Assembly: GCA_019359325.1 (NCBI GenBank)
Contig: JAHHHN010000005.1
Coordinates: 124,001-188,000 of the forward strand
Reading direction: 5' to 3'
Source of the DNA: Mojavia pulchra JT2-VF2
Lineage (GTDB): Bacteria; Cyanobacteriota; Cyanobacteriia; Cyanobacteriales; Nostocaceae
Length of the DNA: 64,000 nt
Below are positions 25,888 through 35,124 of this stretch, one piece after another. Made by a program: the position numbers and the translations under genes. Within the stretch, counting starts at the first letter, position 1; every line of letters begins with the position of its first letter. Under the pieces are notes generated by a model. It worked only from the letters and a program-made list of their open reading frames with translations, had not been told where the DNA came from and made no database searches.

Positions 25888-26157
25888 CTACAAGTCCTCA
25901 GATGAAACGTTCCCTTTAATTAAACGGTGAAGCAGGCGACAAGGCCAAATGCAGGCTCCACAAATACTTACAGAGCCAATGGCAACAAAAACACGCCAGT
26001 CCTCCAATCGTGGAGTAGTAGACTCTGATGGCTGGTCTTCCGTATCTTTAGTTAGTTCCGGCAATGAATGAGATAGCTGGCCGGCTGTACTTAACCCTTC
26101 AATTGCCGCTCCAATTAGATAAGCTACAAGGGCAATACCTAGCCAGTGATTCATCAT
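25888..26157 (-). CDS. Small two-helix membrane protein, unknown
   Basis: 89 residues. LGIALVAYLIGAAIEGLS forms an N-terminal helix and VFVAIGSVSICGACIWPCRLL a second, with an acidic linker (LTKDTEDQPSESTTP) between them. Three Cys sit at the second helix end. It lies 23 bases after the next upstream small gene, probably in one operon. 25677-25887 shows nothing else. Confidence 0.5.
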   Translation of the reverse strand: MMNHWLGIALVAYLIGAAIEGLSTAGQLSHSLPELTKDTEDQPSESTTPRLEDWRVFVAIGSVSICGACIWPCRLLHRLIKGNVSSEDL

Positions 26158-26180
26158 ATTTGATTGGTGAATTTTTGTAG

Positions 26181-26417
26181 TTAATAATTCTCTTGCCCGA
26201 AAGATAATCGACCTTCAGCAGTGTCTCGAATTAGAGGCAGTTTAGATTTTATGTAAGTATCAACGCTACTATCTGCCTGTGCGTCGAGTCCCTGCTTGGC
26301 TTTTAATTGCTGGAGAAGCAATTGCACTAGAGCTACATCATCAAACTGGAGTAAGGTGCTGACATTAGTAGACTCGATTACAGCCCAAAGCTGTTGCATT
26401 ATTTTGGCAGTGATCAT
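26181..26417 (-). CDS. Small helical protein, unknown
   Basis: 78 residues, IMQQLWAVIESTNVSTLLQF then VALVQLLLQQLKAKQGLD, a predicted all-helical, soluble protein with a charged C-terminus. It is followed by the small membrane protein on the same strand. Coding is supported by a sensible start and by the operon layout only. Confidence 0.5.
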   Translation of the reverse strand: MITAKIMQQLWAVIESTNVSTLLQFDDVALVQLLLQQLKAKQGLDAQADSSVDTYIKSKLPLIRDTAEGRLSFGQENY

Positions 26418-26622
26418 AAGTCTCTAATTTCTTAAGATTTTCTTTATCTTTGCACAATTTCCTTGTTTGTGCCTAATTTTTGTTTAAGAGTTAATCAATC
26501 AACACAATTACAACAGAATAGGAAACATTCCCAAGTTCCACTGCGTTACACTTGAGGTTTTCCCGCCAAGATTGATGAAGACCTCAGACGCTCGCTATAC
26601 CGCGACCTTAACAACGGTATTT

Positions 26623-28092
26623 TTAATTTTGAATTAGTATGACCTGAGCTAATCGGCGCACTCCCTCTTGAATTTTCGGCTCATTGAGTTCAGCATATCC
26701 TAAGATAAATTCACCACCAGGACTATGTTTTAAATATTGGGGATACGCCGCCCCAATACCTACGCCAGCAAGAGCAGCACGCTGTACTATTTCATCATCA
26801 CTGAGTTTAGTATTGATTTTGACCATCAGGTGCATTCCGGCATTTTCCCCCAGAATTTCAATTTTGTCACCGAAATAAGAAAACAAGGACTGCACCAAAG
26901 TTTGCCTGCGCCCGTCGTAGAGCGATCGCATCCGTCTGATATGCCGTTCTAAATGTCCTTCAGTAATAAAATCAGTCAGGGCGTACTGTTCCAACAAACT
27001 ACATTGCCGATCTGCTAGCCATTTCGCACGAGCAAATATATGCACTAAATTTTGTGGTAAAACTAAATAACCCAGACGCAAAGCCGGAAATAGAACTTTA
27101 GAGAATGTACCGGCATAGATCACTGAGTTAGCTTGGTCTAATCCTTGCAATGCCGGTATGGGACGCTCACCATAACGATACTCGCTGTCATAGTCATCTT
27201 CAATAATCATCACCCCTGATTTCTGCGCCCAAGCTAATAATTCTAACCTGCGAGGAAGAGATAACGTAGCACCTGTAGGAAATTGGTGAGATGGGGTGAC
27301 ATAAATAAGTTTAATGTTAGGGATGACATCTGTTGTTAGGCTACTGACTATTAACCCGGATTGATCTACAGATATAGGGAATAAACTAGCTCCCTGCGCC
27401 AAAAAAGCTCGTCTAGCGCCTAAATAACCTGGTTCTTCCACCGCCACCCAATCACCACGGTCAATTAATATACGTGTAATCAAGTCAAGCCCCTGCTGTG
27501 AACCACCAACAATAATGATTTGGTCTGAATCACACTTAACCGCTCTGGCGCGAGATAGATAGCAAGCGATCGCCTCCCGCAGTGGTTGATATCCCATAGA
27601 ATTATAAGTATAGTCAAGCACGTTTCGTCCAGAGCGGCAATGGCGAGACAATAGCTGACGCCACAAGTCTATAGGGAACTTATCAAAAGCTGGTCGCCCA
27701 TAACTAAAGCTAATTTCTACATCTGCTTCTGGTAGGCGTAAAAATGCTCGATCGCTCAAACTTTCACCATAGGCTGATAAGGGTATTGAAGAATTAACTA
27801 GTTGTGATTTTGCCTGAATCGGTGTGGTGTTTAGTAATTCATCAGGAAGTTGACGACAGACAAATGTTCCCGACCCGACAATTGTTTCTAAATAACCTTC
27901 ACTCAGCAGTAACTCATAACTTTGCGTAACAGTGGCGCGGGAAACACCAAGCAATTGAGCCAGCGCGCGCGTTGAAGGCAGTTTTGCTCCTGGGATTAAT
28001 CTTCTTGAAAGAATAGCCTGACGTAGTTCCTCGTAAACTTGGCGATGCAAAGGTAAAGCTGCTTTTGGATCAATACTAATAACAAAGTCCAT
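26623..28092 (-). CDS. MocR/PdxR-type transcription regulator (GntR HTH + aminotransferase domain)
   Basis: 489 residues. Residues 1-75 are a GntR winged helix (LPLHRQVYEELRQAILSRRL, KLPSTRALAQLLGVSRATVT). The rest is a fold-type-I aminotransferase with the PLP-binding region YAGTFSKVLFPALRLGYL, whose Lys should form the Schiff base, and IIEDDYDSEYRYGERPIPAL. MocR proteins sense PLP or amino compounds and often control a divergent gene. Here the divergent gene at 28337 encodes an FMN-binding oxidase-like protein of the pyridoxamine-phosphate-oxidase fold, a fitting target. Confidence 0.88.
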   Translation of the reverse strand: MDFVISIDPKAALPLHRQVYEELRQAILSRRLIPGAKLPSTRALAQLLGVSRATVTQSYELLLSEGYLETIVGSGTFVCRQLPDELLNTTPIQAKSQLVNSSIPLSAYGESLSDRAFLRLPEADVEISFSYGRPAFDKFPIDLWRQLLSRHCRSGRNVLDYTYNSMGYQPLREAIACYLSRARAVKCDSDQIIIVGGSQQGLDLITRILIDRGDWVAVEEPGYLGARRAFLAQGASLFPISVDQSGLIVSSLTTDVIPNIKLIYVTPSHQFPTGATLSLPRRLELLAWAQKSGVMIIEDDYDSEYRYGERPIPALQGLDQANSVIYAGTFSKVLFPALRLGYLVLPQNLVHIFARAKWLADRQCSLLEQYALTDFITEGHLERHIRRMRSLYDGRRQTLVQSLFSYFGDKIEILGENAGMHLMVKINTKLSDDEIVQRAALAGVGIGAAYPQYLKHSPGGEFILGYAELNEPKIQEGVRRLAQVILIQN

Positions 28093-28137
28093 TCTGAATT
28101 ACAAATTATATGATGTCCGGCAAATCACCCTGAATAT

Positions 28138-28213
28138 GTCATTGCGAGTGGAACGAAGTGAAACGACGCAATCGCAAAGTTTTTGGGATTGCTACTCTTC
28201 GGTCGCAATGACG
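28138..28213. repeat. Palindromic GTCATTGCGAG repeat
   Basis: GTCATTGCGAG at the left and CGCAATGAC at the right bound a 76-bp imperfect palindrome, the widespread REP-like extragenic element. It sits in the MocR-oxidase divergent region. Direct copies of AGTGGnnCTGGTA/AGTGGTACTT at 28249-28283 may be regulator sites instead. Confidence 0.7.
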
Positions 28214-28336
28214 GTTATTTAAACGGACATGATATTACAAATGAGGCTAGTGGACTGGTAATTTAATCAAAAAGTGGTACTTGTATCATTCCACTTCCCT
28301 GATTACTCTAACGATAGAGAGTAAAAATTTCCAGCC

Positions 28337-29023
28337 ATGCCTGAACAAAAAGCCCCCAGCCAAAGAACAACCGTTAAACGCATACCCCAACGAGCAAACT
28401 ATGAAAGCGACATCATTTATCAAATATTGGATGAAGGATTAGTTTGTCATGTAGGTTTTGTCGCAGACGGACAGCCTTTTGTGATTCCTACAGCCTACGG
28501 ACGGGTTGAGGAGACTTTATACATTCATGGCTCACCTGCTAGTCGAATGCTGCGATCGCTCCAACAAGGTATTGATGTCTGCGTAACAGTGACTTTAATT
28601 GATGGGTTAGTATTAGCGCGATCGGCGTTTCATCACTCAATGAATTATCGCTCAGTAGTTGTATTTGGTAAAGCAACATCGGTCGAGGATACAGAGCAAA
28701 AATTAGCTGCCTTAAAAGCATTTACAGAACACATAATTTTGGGAAGGTGGTCGCAAGTGCGATCGCCAAGTCATAACGAATTAGCCAGAACTATAGTACT
28801 ATCTTTACCGCTAACAGAAGCCAGTGCAAAGATTCGCACTGGCGGGCCTATTGATGATGAAGTTGATTATCAAATACCTGTATGGGCAGGAGAAATTCCC
28901 TTAAAATTGACGACGGCTACACCCATAAATGATTCTCGATTACATCCACATATTGAAGTACCTGCAAATCTGAGCAACTATACCAGACCACAAAAACCTT
29001 CAACCAACATAGTCCAACTTTAA
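28337..29023 (+). CDS. Pyridoxamine 5'-phosphate oxidase-fold FMN-binding protein
   Basis: 228 residues. QILDEGLVCHVGFVADGQPF and VIPTAYGRVEETLYIHGSPA are the FMN-binding split-barrel of the PNPOx/NimA-like group; RSVVVFGKATSVED continues the barrel. The C-terminal part (GGPIDDEVDYQIPVWAGEIP) is characteristic of a subfamily found next to MocR regulators. The likely role is FMN-dependent oxidation or reduction of a small molecule, possibly a vitamin B6 compound, but the substrate is unknown. Confidence 0.82.
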   Translation: MPEQKAPSQRTTVKRIPQRANYESDIIYQILDEGLVCHVGFVADGQPFVIPTAYGRVEETLYIHGSPASRMLRSLQQGIDVCVTVTLIDGLVLARSAFHHSMNYRSVVVFGKATSVEDTEQKLAALKAFTEHIILGRWSQVRSPSHNELARTIVLSLPLTEASAKIRTGGPIDDEVDYQIPVWAGEIPLKLTTATPINDSRLHPHIEVPANLSNYTRPQKPSTNIVQL

Positions 29024-29137
29024 CCCAATTGACCTGGACAACTTCTGTGCGATCGCGCGTCGTAGTCATCCTGAGCAAGCGGCAACTGTTCAACATAGCC
29101 CCAAGCCAAAACACTTGTAATTTAAGAGTGGAATTGG

Positions 29138-30133
29138 TTACGTAATATGAGGAGCGATCGCCCAGCCGATATCTAGGCATTTTTTGCGTAGTTTGCGATA
29201 GGCAAGTGACAAGGCATCAGAGGGAGTATGAATTTCATCTGTTAAATTGTAAGGAAGTATTTTGGGGCGTTGAGACTCGACTACTAACTTATCTTCCTGG
29301 TTGATCTTTAAACTATACTTTCGGAAAATGGCATCTGCCCAAGGTTGAGTTAAGAAACTACGAAATTGGATGAATTTAGAAATGGTAGTGTAATCGTCAA
29401 CGGGCACATGGGCAACAAAGCTGATAAATCTCTCAAAATCACTATAAACAATATTAGGCATGTAAAAAGAACGTATTGTTTTGATTTGTGAGTGGTTTTT
29501 GCGGTGAGTGTATCTCCAGAAAATGCCTTTCGGTGTGTGCTGCTTCAGATTGATCAAGCTACTCCCGCCCCAATCTTCTAGATGAGTTTCATACTCTGGA
29601 AGCTGCGGTTGTTGGGCCATGCCACTACCAAAAGAATTAGCATGGACAAAAGCTGAGTGAGCTGGATCAATAGAATTTTCTACTAAGCGGGTATAGTGAG
29701 CATTCCATTTAAACTCAAATTGCAGAGGTCGCAAAGTCGGGTCTTTTACTTCGGGAAATGATGGCAAAGGGGGACATTCTTGAGCGGGATGGTCTCCCCA
29801 GAACAGCCAGACAAAACCGTATTTTTCCTGGACTGAGTAGGTCTTTAGACGCGCTTTCTTAGATATAGGCACACCAGGTTGATTAGCGGGAGTTTCAATA
29901 CAAGTACCGTCATTTTGGAATTTCCACCCATGATAGGGGCAACGAATACAATCATTTTCTACCCAGCCACTGGATAAAGCAGCACCGCGATGGGGACACT
30001 GATCTAAAAAAGCCACTACCTCTTTTTGTGAGTTACGGTATAGGACAAATTGCTGGTTTAAAAGGGGAACTCGCTTGGGCTTGTTGGTAATAGCTGAACT
30101 GAACTCACACGCGTACCAGAAGTTTTTTAGCAT
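29138..30133 (-). CDS. Rieske non-heme iron oxygenase, copy 1
   Basis: 331 residues from ATG 30133, fixed by AGGAGG five bases upstream. The Rieske [2Fe-2S] ligands are CPHRG and CPYHGW (C-x-H...C-x2-H). The mononuclear iron site is ENSIDPAHSAFVH (D-x2-H-x4-H). Layout and length fit the pheophorbide-a-oxygenase/vanillate-demethylase-like branch; electrons would come from a separate reductase not seen here. About half its residues match the paralogue at 32109-33206, including YACEFSSAIT. It is the last gene of an operon with an MFS exporter and a membrane protein. Confidence 0.85.
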   Translation of the reverse strand: MLKNFWYACEFSSAITNKPKRVPLLNQQFVLYRNSQKEVVAFLDQCPHRGAALSSGWVENDCIRCPYHGWKFQNDGTCIETPANQPGVPISKKARLKTYSVQEKYGFVWLFWGDHPAQECPPLPSFPEVKDPTLRPLQFEFKWNAHYTRLVENSIDPAHSAFVHANSFGSGMAQQPQLPEYETHLEDWGGSSLINLKQHTPKGIFWRYTHRKNHSQIKTIRSFYMPNIVYSDFERFISFVAHVPVDDYTTISKFIQFRSFLTQPWADAIFRKYSLKINQEDKLVVESQRPKILPYNLTDEIHTPSDALSLAYRKLRKKCLDIGWAIAPHIT

Positions 30134-30187
30134 ACTTGCCTCCTGCTTTTGCACTAAAAAACGCAATCAAATCACGATAAAAATTGT

Positions 30188-31357
30188 TTATCGTTCAGTT
30201 TTTATCTGACATGTCGCCACTAACCACACAGCAACTACCAACCAGATGGCTCCCGTCCAGTAGGGCGCACCGATACCAACGTAGTCAAACACTGCACCTG
30301 CCCACACTGGGGCAACTACTTGTGTCAAACTAGCGATCGCTTGACTTGCTCCCAGAATCGTACCCTGTTCCTGAATAGCAACTTGTTTGGAAATCAACCC
30401 CATTAGCGTTGGTGTTACCAAACCACTACCCACTGGAATAAAGGTCAGTGCTGGATAAAGCATCCATATTGTTGGTACAAAGCTAATCAAACTAAATCCC
30501 ACAGCCATCATCCCAAAGCCAACAACTGCTAGCTGCTCCTCTCTAAAGTGTTTTACCAAACGCCGAACAATCAGACCCTGCATTAGAGCTGCTAGCACTC
30601 CGATATAGCTAAAAATCGCGCCATTTGCTCCAGATCCCAAACCAAAGCGCACAAAGGTGAACAGCGCAAAGTTAGTTTGTAGTCCGCTGAAAGCGAAGTT
30701 TTTAGCAAAGTTTGCTAGCAGCAGTCCCCGTAGTACCGGACGTTGTAAGACATCACCTACCTGGGCAATGGGGTTAAGTTCTTTTAGCCGAATCGGTCTT
30801 TGCAGTCGCTTTTGCGGTGGTAACGATTCTGGCAATGCAAAAAATCCAAATATAGTAGTCGCCAATGATAGGATTCCCGCAGCAAAAGCAGGGGCTTGCA
30901 GACTAATTTGACCGAGTAAACCACCTAATGCAGGGCCAAAGATGAATCCTAAGCCAAATGCAGCCCCAATTAACCCAAAATTCTTAGCACGGTCTTGAGG
31001 AGGAGAGATATCGGCAATGTATGCCTGAGCAGTGGAAATGTTGCCGCCAGTAAAGCCATCTAGCAGTCGAGCGGCGAAAAGCAACCACAGGGCATTAGCG
31101 AATCCAAATATAAAGTATCCCAAGGTAGTTCCGAGCAGACTGATCAGTAAGACCGGACGACGACCGTAGCGATCGGACAGAACACCCAGGACTGGACTGG
31201 CAATAAACTGTGCAGCAGAGAATGAAACTGCCAGCAATCCAATCGTCAGTGCATCTTTGCTATACTCTCTGACCAAAAAGGGAATTACCGGAACCAGCAG
31301 TCCACTGCCCAACAGGTCTAGAAATAGGGTGATGAAGATAAAAATCAATGGATACAA
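30188..31357 (-). CDS. MFS efflux transporter (TetA-like)
   Basis: 389 residues, 12 membrane segments. The MFS loop-2/3 motif GVLSDRYGRRPVLLISL and motif C-like GAAFGLGFIFGPALGGLLG point to drug/H+ antiporters of the TetA group. The start is a TTG 23 bases after the upstream stop, without a clear ribosome binding site, so translation may be coupled. Its place between two Rieske oxygenases suggests that it exports their product. Confidence 0.85.
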   Translation of the reverse strand: MYPLIFIFITLFLDLLGSGLLVPVIPFLVREYSKDALTIGLLAVSFSAAQFIASPVLGVLSDRYGRRPVLLISLLGTTLGYFIFGFANALWLLFAARLLDGFTGGNISTAQAYIADISPPQDRAKNFGLIGAAFGLGFIFGPALGGLLGQISLQAPAFAAGILSLATTIFGFFALPESLPPQKRLQRPIRLKELNPIAQVGDVLQRPVLRGLLLANFAKNFAFSGLQTNFALFTFVRFGLGSGANGAIFSYIGVLAALMQGLIVRRLVKHFREEQLAVVGFGMMAVGFSLISFVPTIWMLYPALTFIPVGSGLVTPTLMGLISKQVAIQEQGTILGASQAIASLTQVVAPVWAGAVFDYVGIGAPYWTGAIWLVVAVWLVATCQIKTER

Positions 31358-31380
31358 TCCAATGGTTGGTAAAGGTGAAA

Positions 31381-32109
31381 TCAGTACACTATTAACTCTG
31401 TTGCTAGCAGAGCCAAGATAAATACAAAGTCAACTGCTGAACTAACTAAAGTACCAAAAATGCGTGTCGGCAAAGCATTGCCAGAGAACATCACCAATGT
31501 TCCCACCAACATCCATGGCCAATTGATTTCGCGCCAGATAAAGAATCCCATCACAGCTACCAGTGAGGCAGTCAAGATTGGCAGCATCGGCAACCCACAA
31601 CTTTTAGGCTTGTAACGCAAGCTACCAGCAAAAGTTATCGGTATTAGTTCTAGACCAACAAAGTCGCTCACCAATCCAAACGTAATCAGTCCCAGAGCGA
31701 TCACCCAGCATCCATAGTACACAGTTGGGTTGCTTGCCCATACTACACCAGCGTTGCTGGCTAGTTTGACAGCGACCACCACCAACAACGGTACAAATAA
31801 ATTGTGGAAAAGAAAACGCAAGCGATTAAGTAATTCCAGCAAAGCACCTTGATCAATCAAACGACCGATGGAAATTATAAAATTGTCATAGGTCATTCCA
31901 GCTAACACCAACAGTAGCAATGTTGTATTAATGTTGTGTGGGTGTTTAAATAGGCTAAGGCTCCAAAGTGCTAACCCCACATTGGCCAATGTATAAGTTG
32001 GATACAAAAAAGCCGCCATATCTGCATTCTTCATATTTTCACAGAATGTCAATCGACCTATCTTGCTTCGTTGTAAATTTAGTTCATAGCGTCTCTTGCT
32101 AAAAGACAT
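31381..32109 (-). CDS. Multi-helix membrane protein in Rieske operon, unknown
   Basis: 242 residues with about seven membrane segments (TLANVGLALWSLSL, NTTLLLLVLAGMTYDNFII, NLFVPLLVVVAVKL, GCWVIALGLITFGLVSDFV, ASLVAVMGFFIW and others). Its ATG overlaps the stop of the upstream Rieske gene in TAATG, so the two are translationally coupled. A second Met at residue 26 (MKNADMAAF) is an alternative start. No motif recognised. GRLIDQGALLELLNRLRF in a loop is distinctive. Tight coupling suggests a partner or membrane enzyme of the oxygenases. Confidence 0.6.
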   Translation of the reverse strand: MSFSKRRYELNLQRSKIGRLTFCENMKNADMAAFLYPTYTLANVGLALWSLSLFKHPHNINTTLLLLVLAGMTYDNFIISIGRLIDQGALLELLNRLRFLFHNLFVPLLVVVAVKLASNAGVVWASNPTVYYGCWVIALGLITFGLVSDFVGLELIPITFAGSLRYKPKSCGLPMLPILTASLVAVMGFFIWREINWPWMLVGTLVMFSGNALPTRIFGTLVSSAVDFVFILALLATELIVY

Positions 32110-33206
32110 TAGCTGTTCCCTAACCTAGCAATCTCCTGAATCTGCTGATATAGGAAATCTGTCGATATCTGATCATCTGTATAATCTACTACGTTGACAT
32201 CAGATTCCTCGCCCCAGCCCATATCTAGACATTTTTTGCGGAACTTACGATAGACTATTGACAAGTTGTCGGAGGGAACGTGAAGTTCGCCAGTCAAATG
32301 ATTAGGCACAACTTTGGGAATTTGAGACTCGATAATTGGCTTATCTTCTAGCATGGTTTTTAAAGCCCGCTTTCGCGCATCCCTATCAGCAAAAGGTAAG
32401 GTGATAAAGTTGCGTAGAACAATCCACTTGCTCAATGTTGTATTAGCGTCAATCGGAATGTGAGCAATAAACAGGATTATTTTGAAATGACCAATAGGAA
32501 AGTCAAATTCCAACCGACTAATGCTGGGCATGTAAAAGGAGAGTGTTACTCTCAGAGGGCGTGACTCTTGCCTATTGAGTATAGTTTTCCAGAAGCCTCT
32601 AGTTTTATTGGACTGATTTGCTGTGACAGTAGCACTCGCACTCCACTCTCCTACACGCACATCGTACTCTTCAATACTTGGCTGATCTGCGATGCCGCTG
32701 CCAATAGAATTGCGATGAATAAAGGGCACATGAGAGATATCAATCGCGTTTTCTAATACGCGAGTATAGTGAGTGTTCCATTGCAATTCACCGTAAACAG
32801 CACGCCATCCAGGGGTATCAAATTCTGGAAGTAATGGAATTGGGGGACGTTCTTTTTCAGGGAGATCTCCCCAGAACAGCCAGATAAAACCATATTTTTC
32901 TTGAACTGGGTAAGTATTTAAACGTGCCTTCTTAGGAATAGGCACACCTGGCTGATTGGCAGGAATTTCAATACAACTACCGTCTGCTTGATATTTCCAA
33001 CCATGATAGGGGCAGCGGATACAGCCGTCCTCGACCCAGCCATTAGATAGAGATGCGCCACGATGAGGACATCTATCGGACAAAGCAAACACCTGCCCTT
33101 GAGAGTTGCGGTACAGGACAAACTCTTGGTTGAGCATAGTTAAATGCTTGGGCTTGCTTGTAATAGCTGAACTGAGTTCACAAGCATACCAGAAGTTTTT
33201 TAACAT
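32109..33206 (-). CDS. Rieske non-heme iron oxygenase, copy 2
   Basis: 365 residues. CPHRG and CPYHGW bind the [2Fe-2S] cluster; ENAIDISHVPFIH supplies D-x2-H-x4-H for the iron. It shares WYACELSSAIT, ANQPGVPIPKKARL and FRKKCLDMGW with copy 1, so the pair arose by duplication. The C-terminus is about 30 residues longer (DYTDDQISTDFLYQQIQEI). It is the first gene of the operon and would set its expression. Confidence 0.85.
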   Translation of the reverse strand: MLKNFWYACELSSAITSKPKHLTMLNQEFVLYRNSQGQVFALSDRCPHRGASLSNGWVEDGCIRCPYHGWKYQADGSCIEIPANQPGVPIPKKARLNTYPVQEKYGFIWLFWGDLPEKERPPIPLLPEFDTPGWRAVYGELQWNTHYTRVLENAIDISHVPFIHRNSIGSGIADQPSIEEYDVRVGEWSASATVTANQSNKTRGFWKTILNRQESRPLRVTLSFYMPSISRLEFDFPIGHFKIILFIAHIPIDANTTLSKWIVLRNFITLPFADRDARKRALKTMLEDKPIIESQIPKVVPNHLTGELHVPSDNLSIVYRKFRKKCLDMGWGEESDVNVVDYTDDQISTDFLYQQIQEIARLGNS

Positions 33207-33301
33207 GCCTTCGTTCTACTTTTAAATCAATAAATGCAATATCAACTAGAGAATTGAAAGCAACTCATATCACATCCGGTTAAAGACTTATCATTAAGGC
33301 A

Positions 33302-33357
33302 GCAGAGGAGCAACTGCCGTCGACGAGCAGAGGAGAAGGGTTTTGTTGCTCTTCTGC
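33302..33357. repeat. Inverted repeat upstream of Rieske operon
   Basis: GCAGAGGAGCAAC and GTTGCTCTTCTGC pair over 12 of 13 bases, with CTGCCGTCGACGAGCAG-type sequence in the loop. It may be a regulatory hairpin or a repeat. The rest of 33207-33597 has no gene. Confidence 0.5.
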
Positions 33358-33412
33358 ATAGATTCGGGAATTATAACTAATTAGCCGGACTTGATATCAG
33401 TTGTTGATTAAT

Positions 33413-33463
33413 CAAAGGCATTTTTGACTAACTCGCTTTTTAAGTTTGTCAAAAACGCCTTTG
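33413..33463. repeat. 16-bp-stem hairpin between RTX gene and Rieske operon
   Basis: CAAAGGCATTTTTGAC and GTCAAAAACGCCTTTG pair over 15 of 16 positions with a 19-base loop. It may act as a bidirectional terminator for the RTX-like gene, though no long T-tract follows. Confidence 0.5.
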
Positions 33464-33597
33464 CATACTGAAGCACCCGCGATACAGAAACAATAGCGGC
33501 ATCAGTTATTTGCAGAATCAGTTTTAGGGATGCATTGTGAGTCTGAGTTTTCTGTAATTCCCGATTCCCGATTCTCTAGAACTTGATTGTGAGCTGG

Positions 33598-34758
33598 TTA
33601 GGCAAAAATAAAACCAGTACTAAAATCTGAAATCGAAACTCCTTGAACAATTGCAATCAAGTCCTTTTCAAAAGATATTGCTGTTCCTGACGGGAGATTA
33701 GTTGGAGAAGCACCTAAGCTAAAGGCAGAACGAGGCTGCGACGCTGTTAGTTCGATAAAGTCCTGATTAATATTGAAATCAGTAATTAAAGCAAAGTCAC
33801 TATTGCCGTTACCGACATAGAAAACTTCAGAGCCTGCTGCGAGGACAAAGGTATCCTTTTGCGAACCGCCAGTTAAGGTATCACGTTCGCCGCGGCCAAA
33901 TCCAAATCCTGGGGCAAAAGGTTCAACACCAATCAACCGATCATTTCCGTTACCACCTGATAGGGAGTCGTTGCCAGCTCCACCAATTAATAAATCTGCG
34001 CCATCTCCACCAGTGAGGGTATCATTCCCAACCCCAGTGCCACCAAAAACGCTGTCGTTACCAGCCCCACCTTCTACAAGATCATCTCCGGCATCACCGT
34101 TGAGTGCATCGTTACCGATACCGCCAAATATGTCATCATTCCTAGAACCCCCAAAGACGCGATCGTTCCCGGCATCGCCATAAATTATGTCTGCGCCATC
34201 CCCACCATTGATATTGTCAAGTCCTCCATTCCCATTAATCAAGTCATTTCCAGCATCACCAAAAATTCGGTCTCCACCATTACCTCCGGTGATGCGGTCA
34301 TTGTTATCGCCCCCATTGATAACGTCAACGCCATCGCCGCCATTAATCACGTCATTCCCAGCATCACCAAAGATTTGATCGTTACCGCTCCCGCCTTCAA
34401 TAACATCGTTGCCACTGCCGGCAACAATCAAATCCGCTCCGTTGTCACCAAAAATTTGGTCTTCACCGGATAAGGCTACGATAATATCATTGCCAGCTAG
34501 CCCAAAAATTTGATCGTTCCCAGGTGTACCTGCAAGGAAATCGTCCTCAGATGTACCAACAATTCGGCCAGCCCCAGGACGAGGCTCTGAATCTAAGATA
34601 GCTGTTTCCAATTGCCGCACTGTGCTAGTTGCAACGTTGCCAGATGTCAGCAGATCACTTTGCAAATTTTTAACTAACTTGACAGGGATGTTATTGGCCA
34701 CGACATTAGCATTTAGACCGGGAAGTACATTTTTCTGAACTGATGGGGTTACAGCCAT
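33598..34758 (-). CDS. RTX-type calcium-binding repeat protein
   Basis: 386 residues from ATG 34758, with AGGA ten bases before it. An N-terminal 75-residue region is followed by about 15 nonapeptides of the GGxGNDxIxG type (residues 75-290), which fold into a calcium-filled beta-roll. The C-terminal 80 residues (RDTLTGGSQKDTFVLA, FALITDFNINQDFIEL) are the usual end domain of RTX proteins exported by type I secretion. No enzymatic domain is present. It lies downstream of the microviridin cluster on the same strand but 366 bases away, so a link is unproven. Confidence 0.85.
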   Translation of the reverse strand: MAVTPSVQKNVLPGLNANVVANNIPVKLVKNLQSDLLTSGNVATSTVRQLETAILDSEPRPGAGRIVGTSEDDFLAGTPGNDQIFGLAGNDIIVALSGEDQIFGDNGADLIVAGSGNDVIEGGSGNDQIFGDAGNDVINGGDGVDVINGGDNNDRITGGNGGDRIFGDAGNDLINGNGGLDNINGGDGADIIYGDAGNDRVFGGSRNDDIFGGIGNDALNGDAGDDLVEGGAGNDSVFGGTGVGNDTLTGGDGADLLIGGAGNDSLSGGNGNDRLIGVEPFAPGFGFGRGERDTLTGGSQKDTFVLAAGSEVFYVGNGNSDFALITDFNINQDFIELTASQPRSAFSLGASPTNLPSGTAISFEKDLIAIVQGVSISDFSTGFIFA

Positions 34759-35124
34759 GTGTTTTTCCTGTTTACTCACAGAAATAATGTGAAAGGGTAA
34801 GAGTCAATCGAGACAATCTGGGAAGCCTCTCAGACTCAATTTTAGAACTGAACATAAGGGTGTCAGATTGTCTAGCTTGTTGAGAAGAGAGCCAATAAAA
34901 TTAAGCTATAAGCTAACTTTATTGAAGCAAAAACATATATCTCAAACTTTCATTAACAGCATAGTTAAACTGATGCTTTAGCGAATGCTTGATAAATTTT
35001 TACTGTTTGCTTTACTTGCTGCTTCTATTCTGATCTCGTTTCAAAATTCAAAAATTATGCAGGAATCTTCAAATTATTACAAAACTTTATAATCGAGTTA
35101 GAAGAAGGCTAAGGATAATTATGG
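34759..35124. other. AT-rich gap between microviridin ligase and RTX gene
   Basis: 366 bases without a gene or clear terminator. TTAGCTTATAGCTTAA-like symmetry near 34903 is the only structure noted. It should contain the RTX gene promoter. Confidence 0.5.

Noticed and set aside
33971-34378. Plus-strand open frames rich in Pro/Ser through the RTX gene
   Set aside because: They are the antisense of GGxGNDxIxG repeats and have no ribosome binding site.
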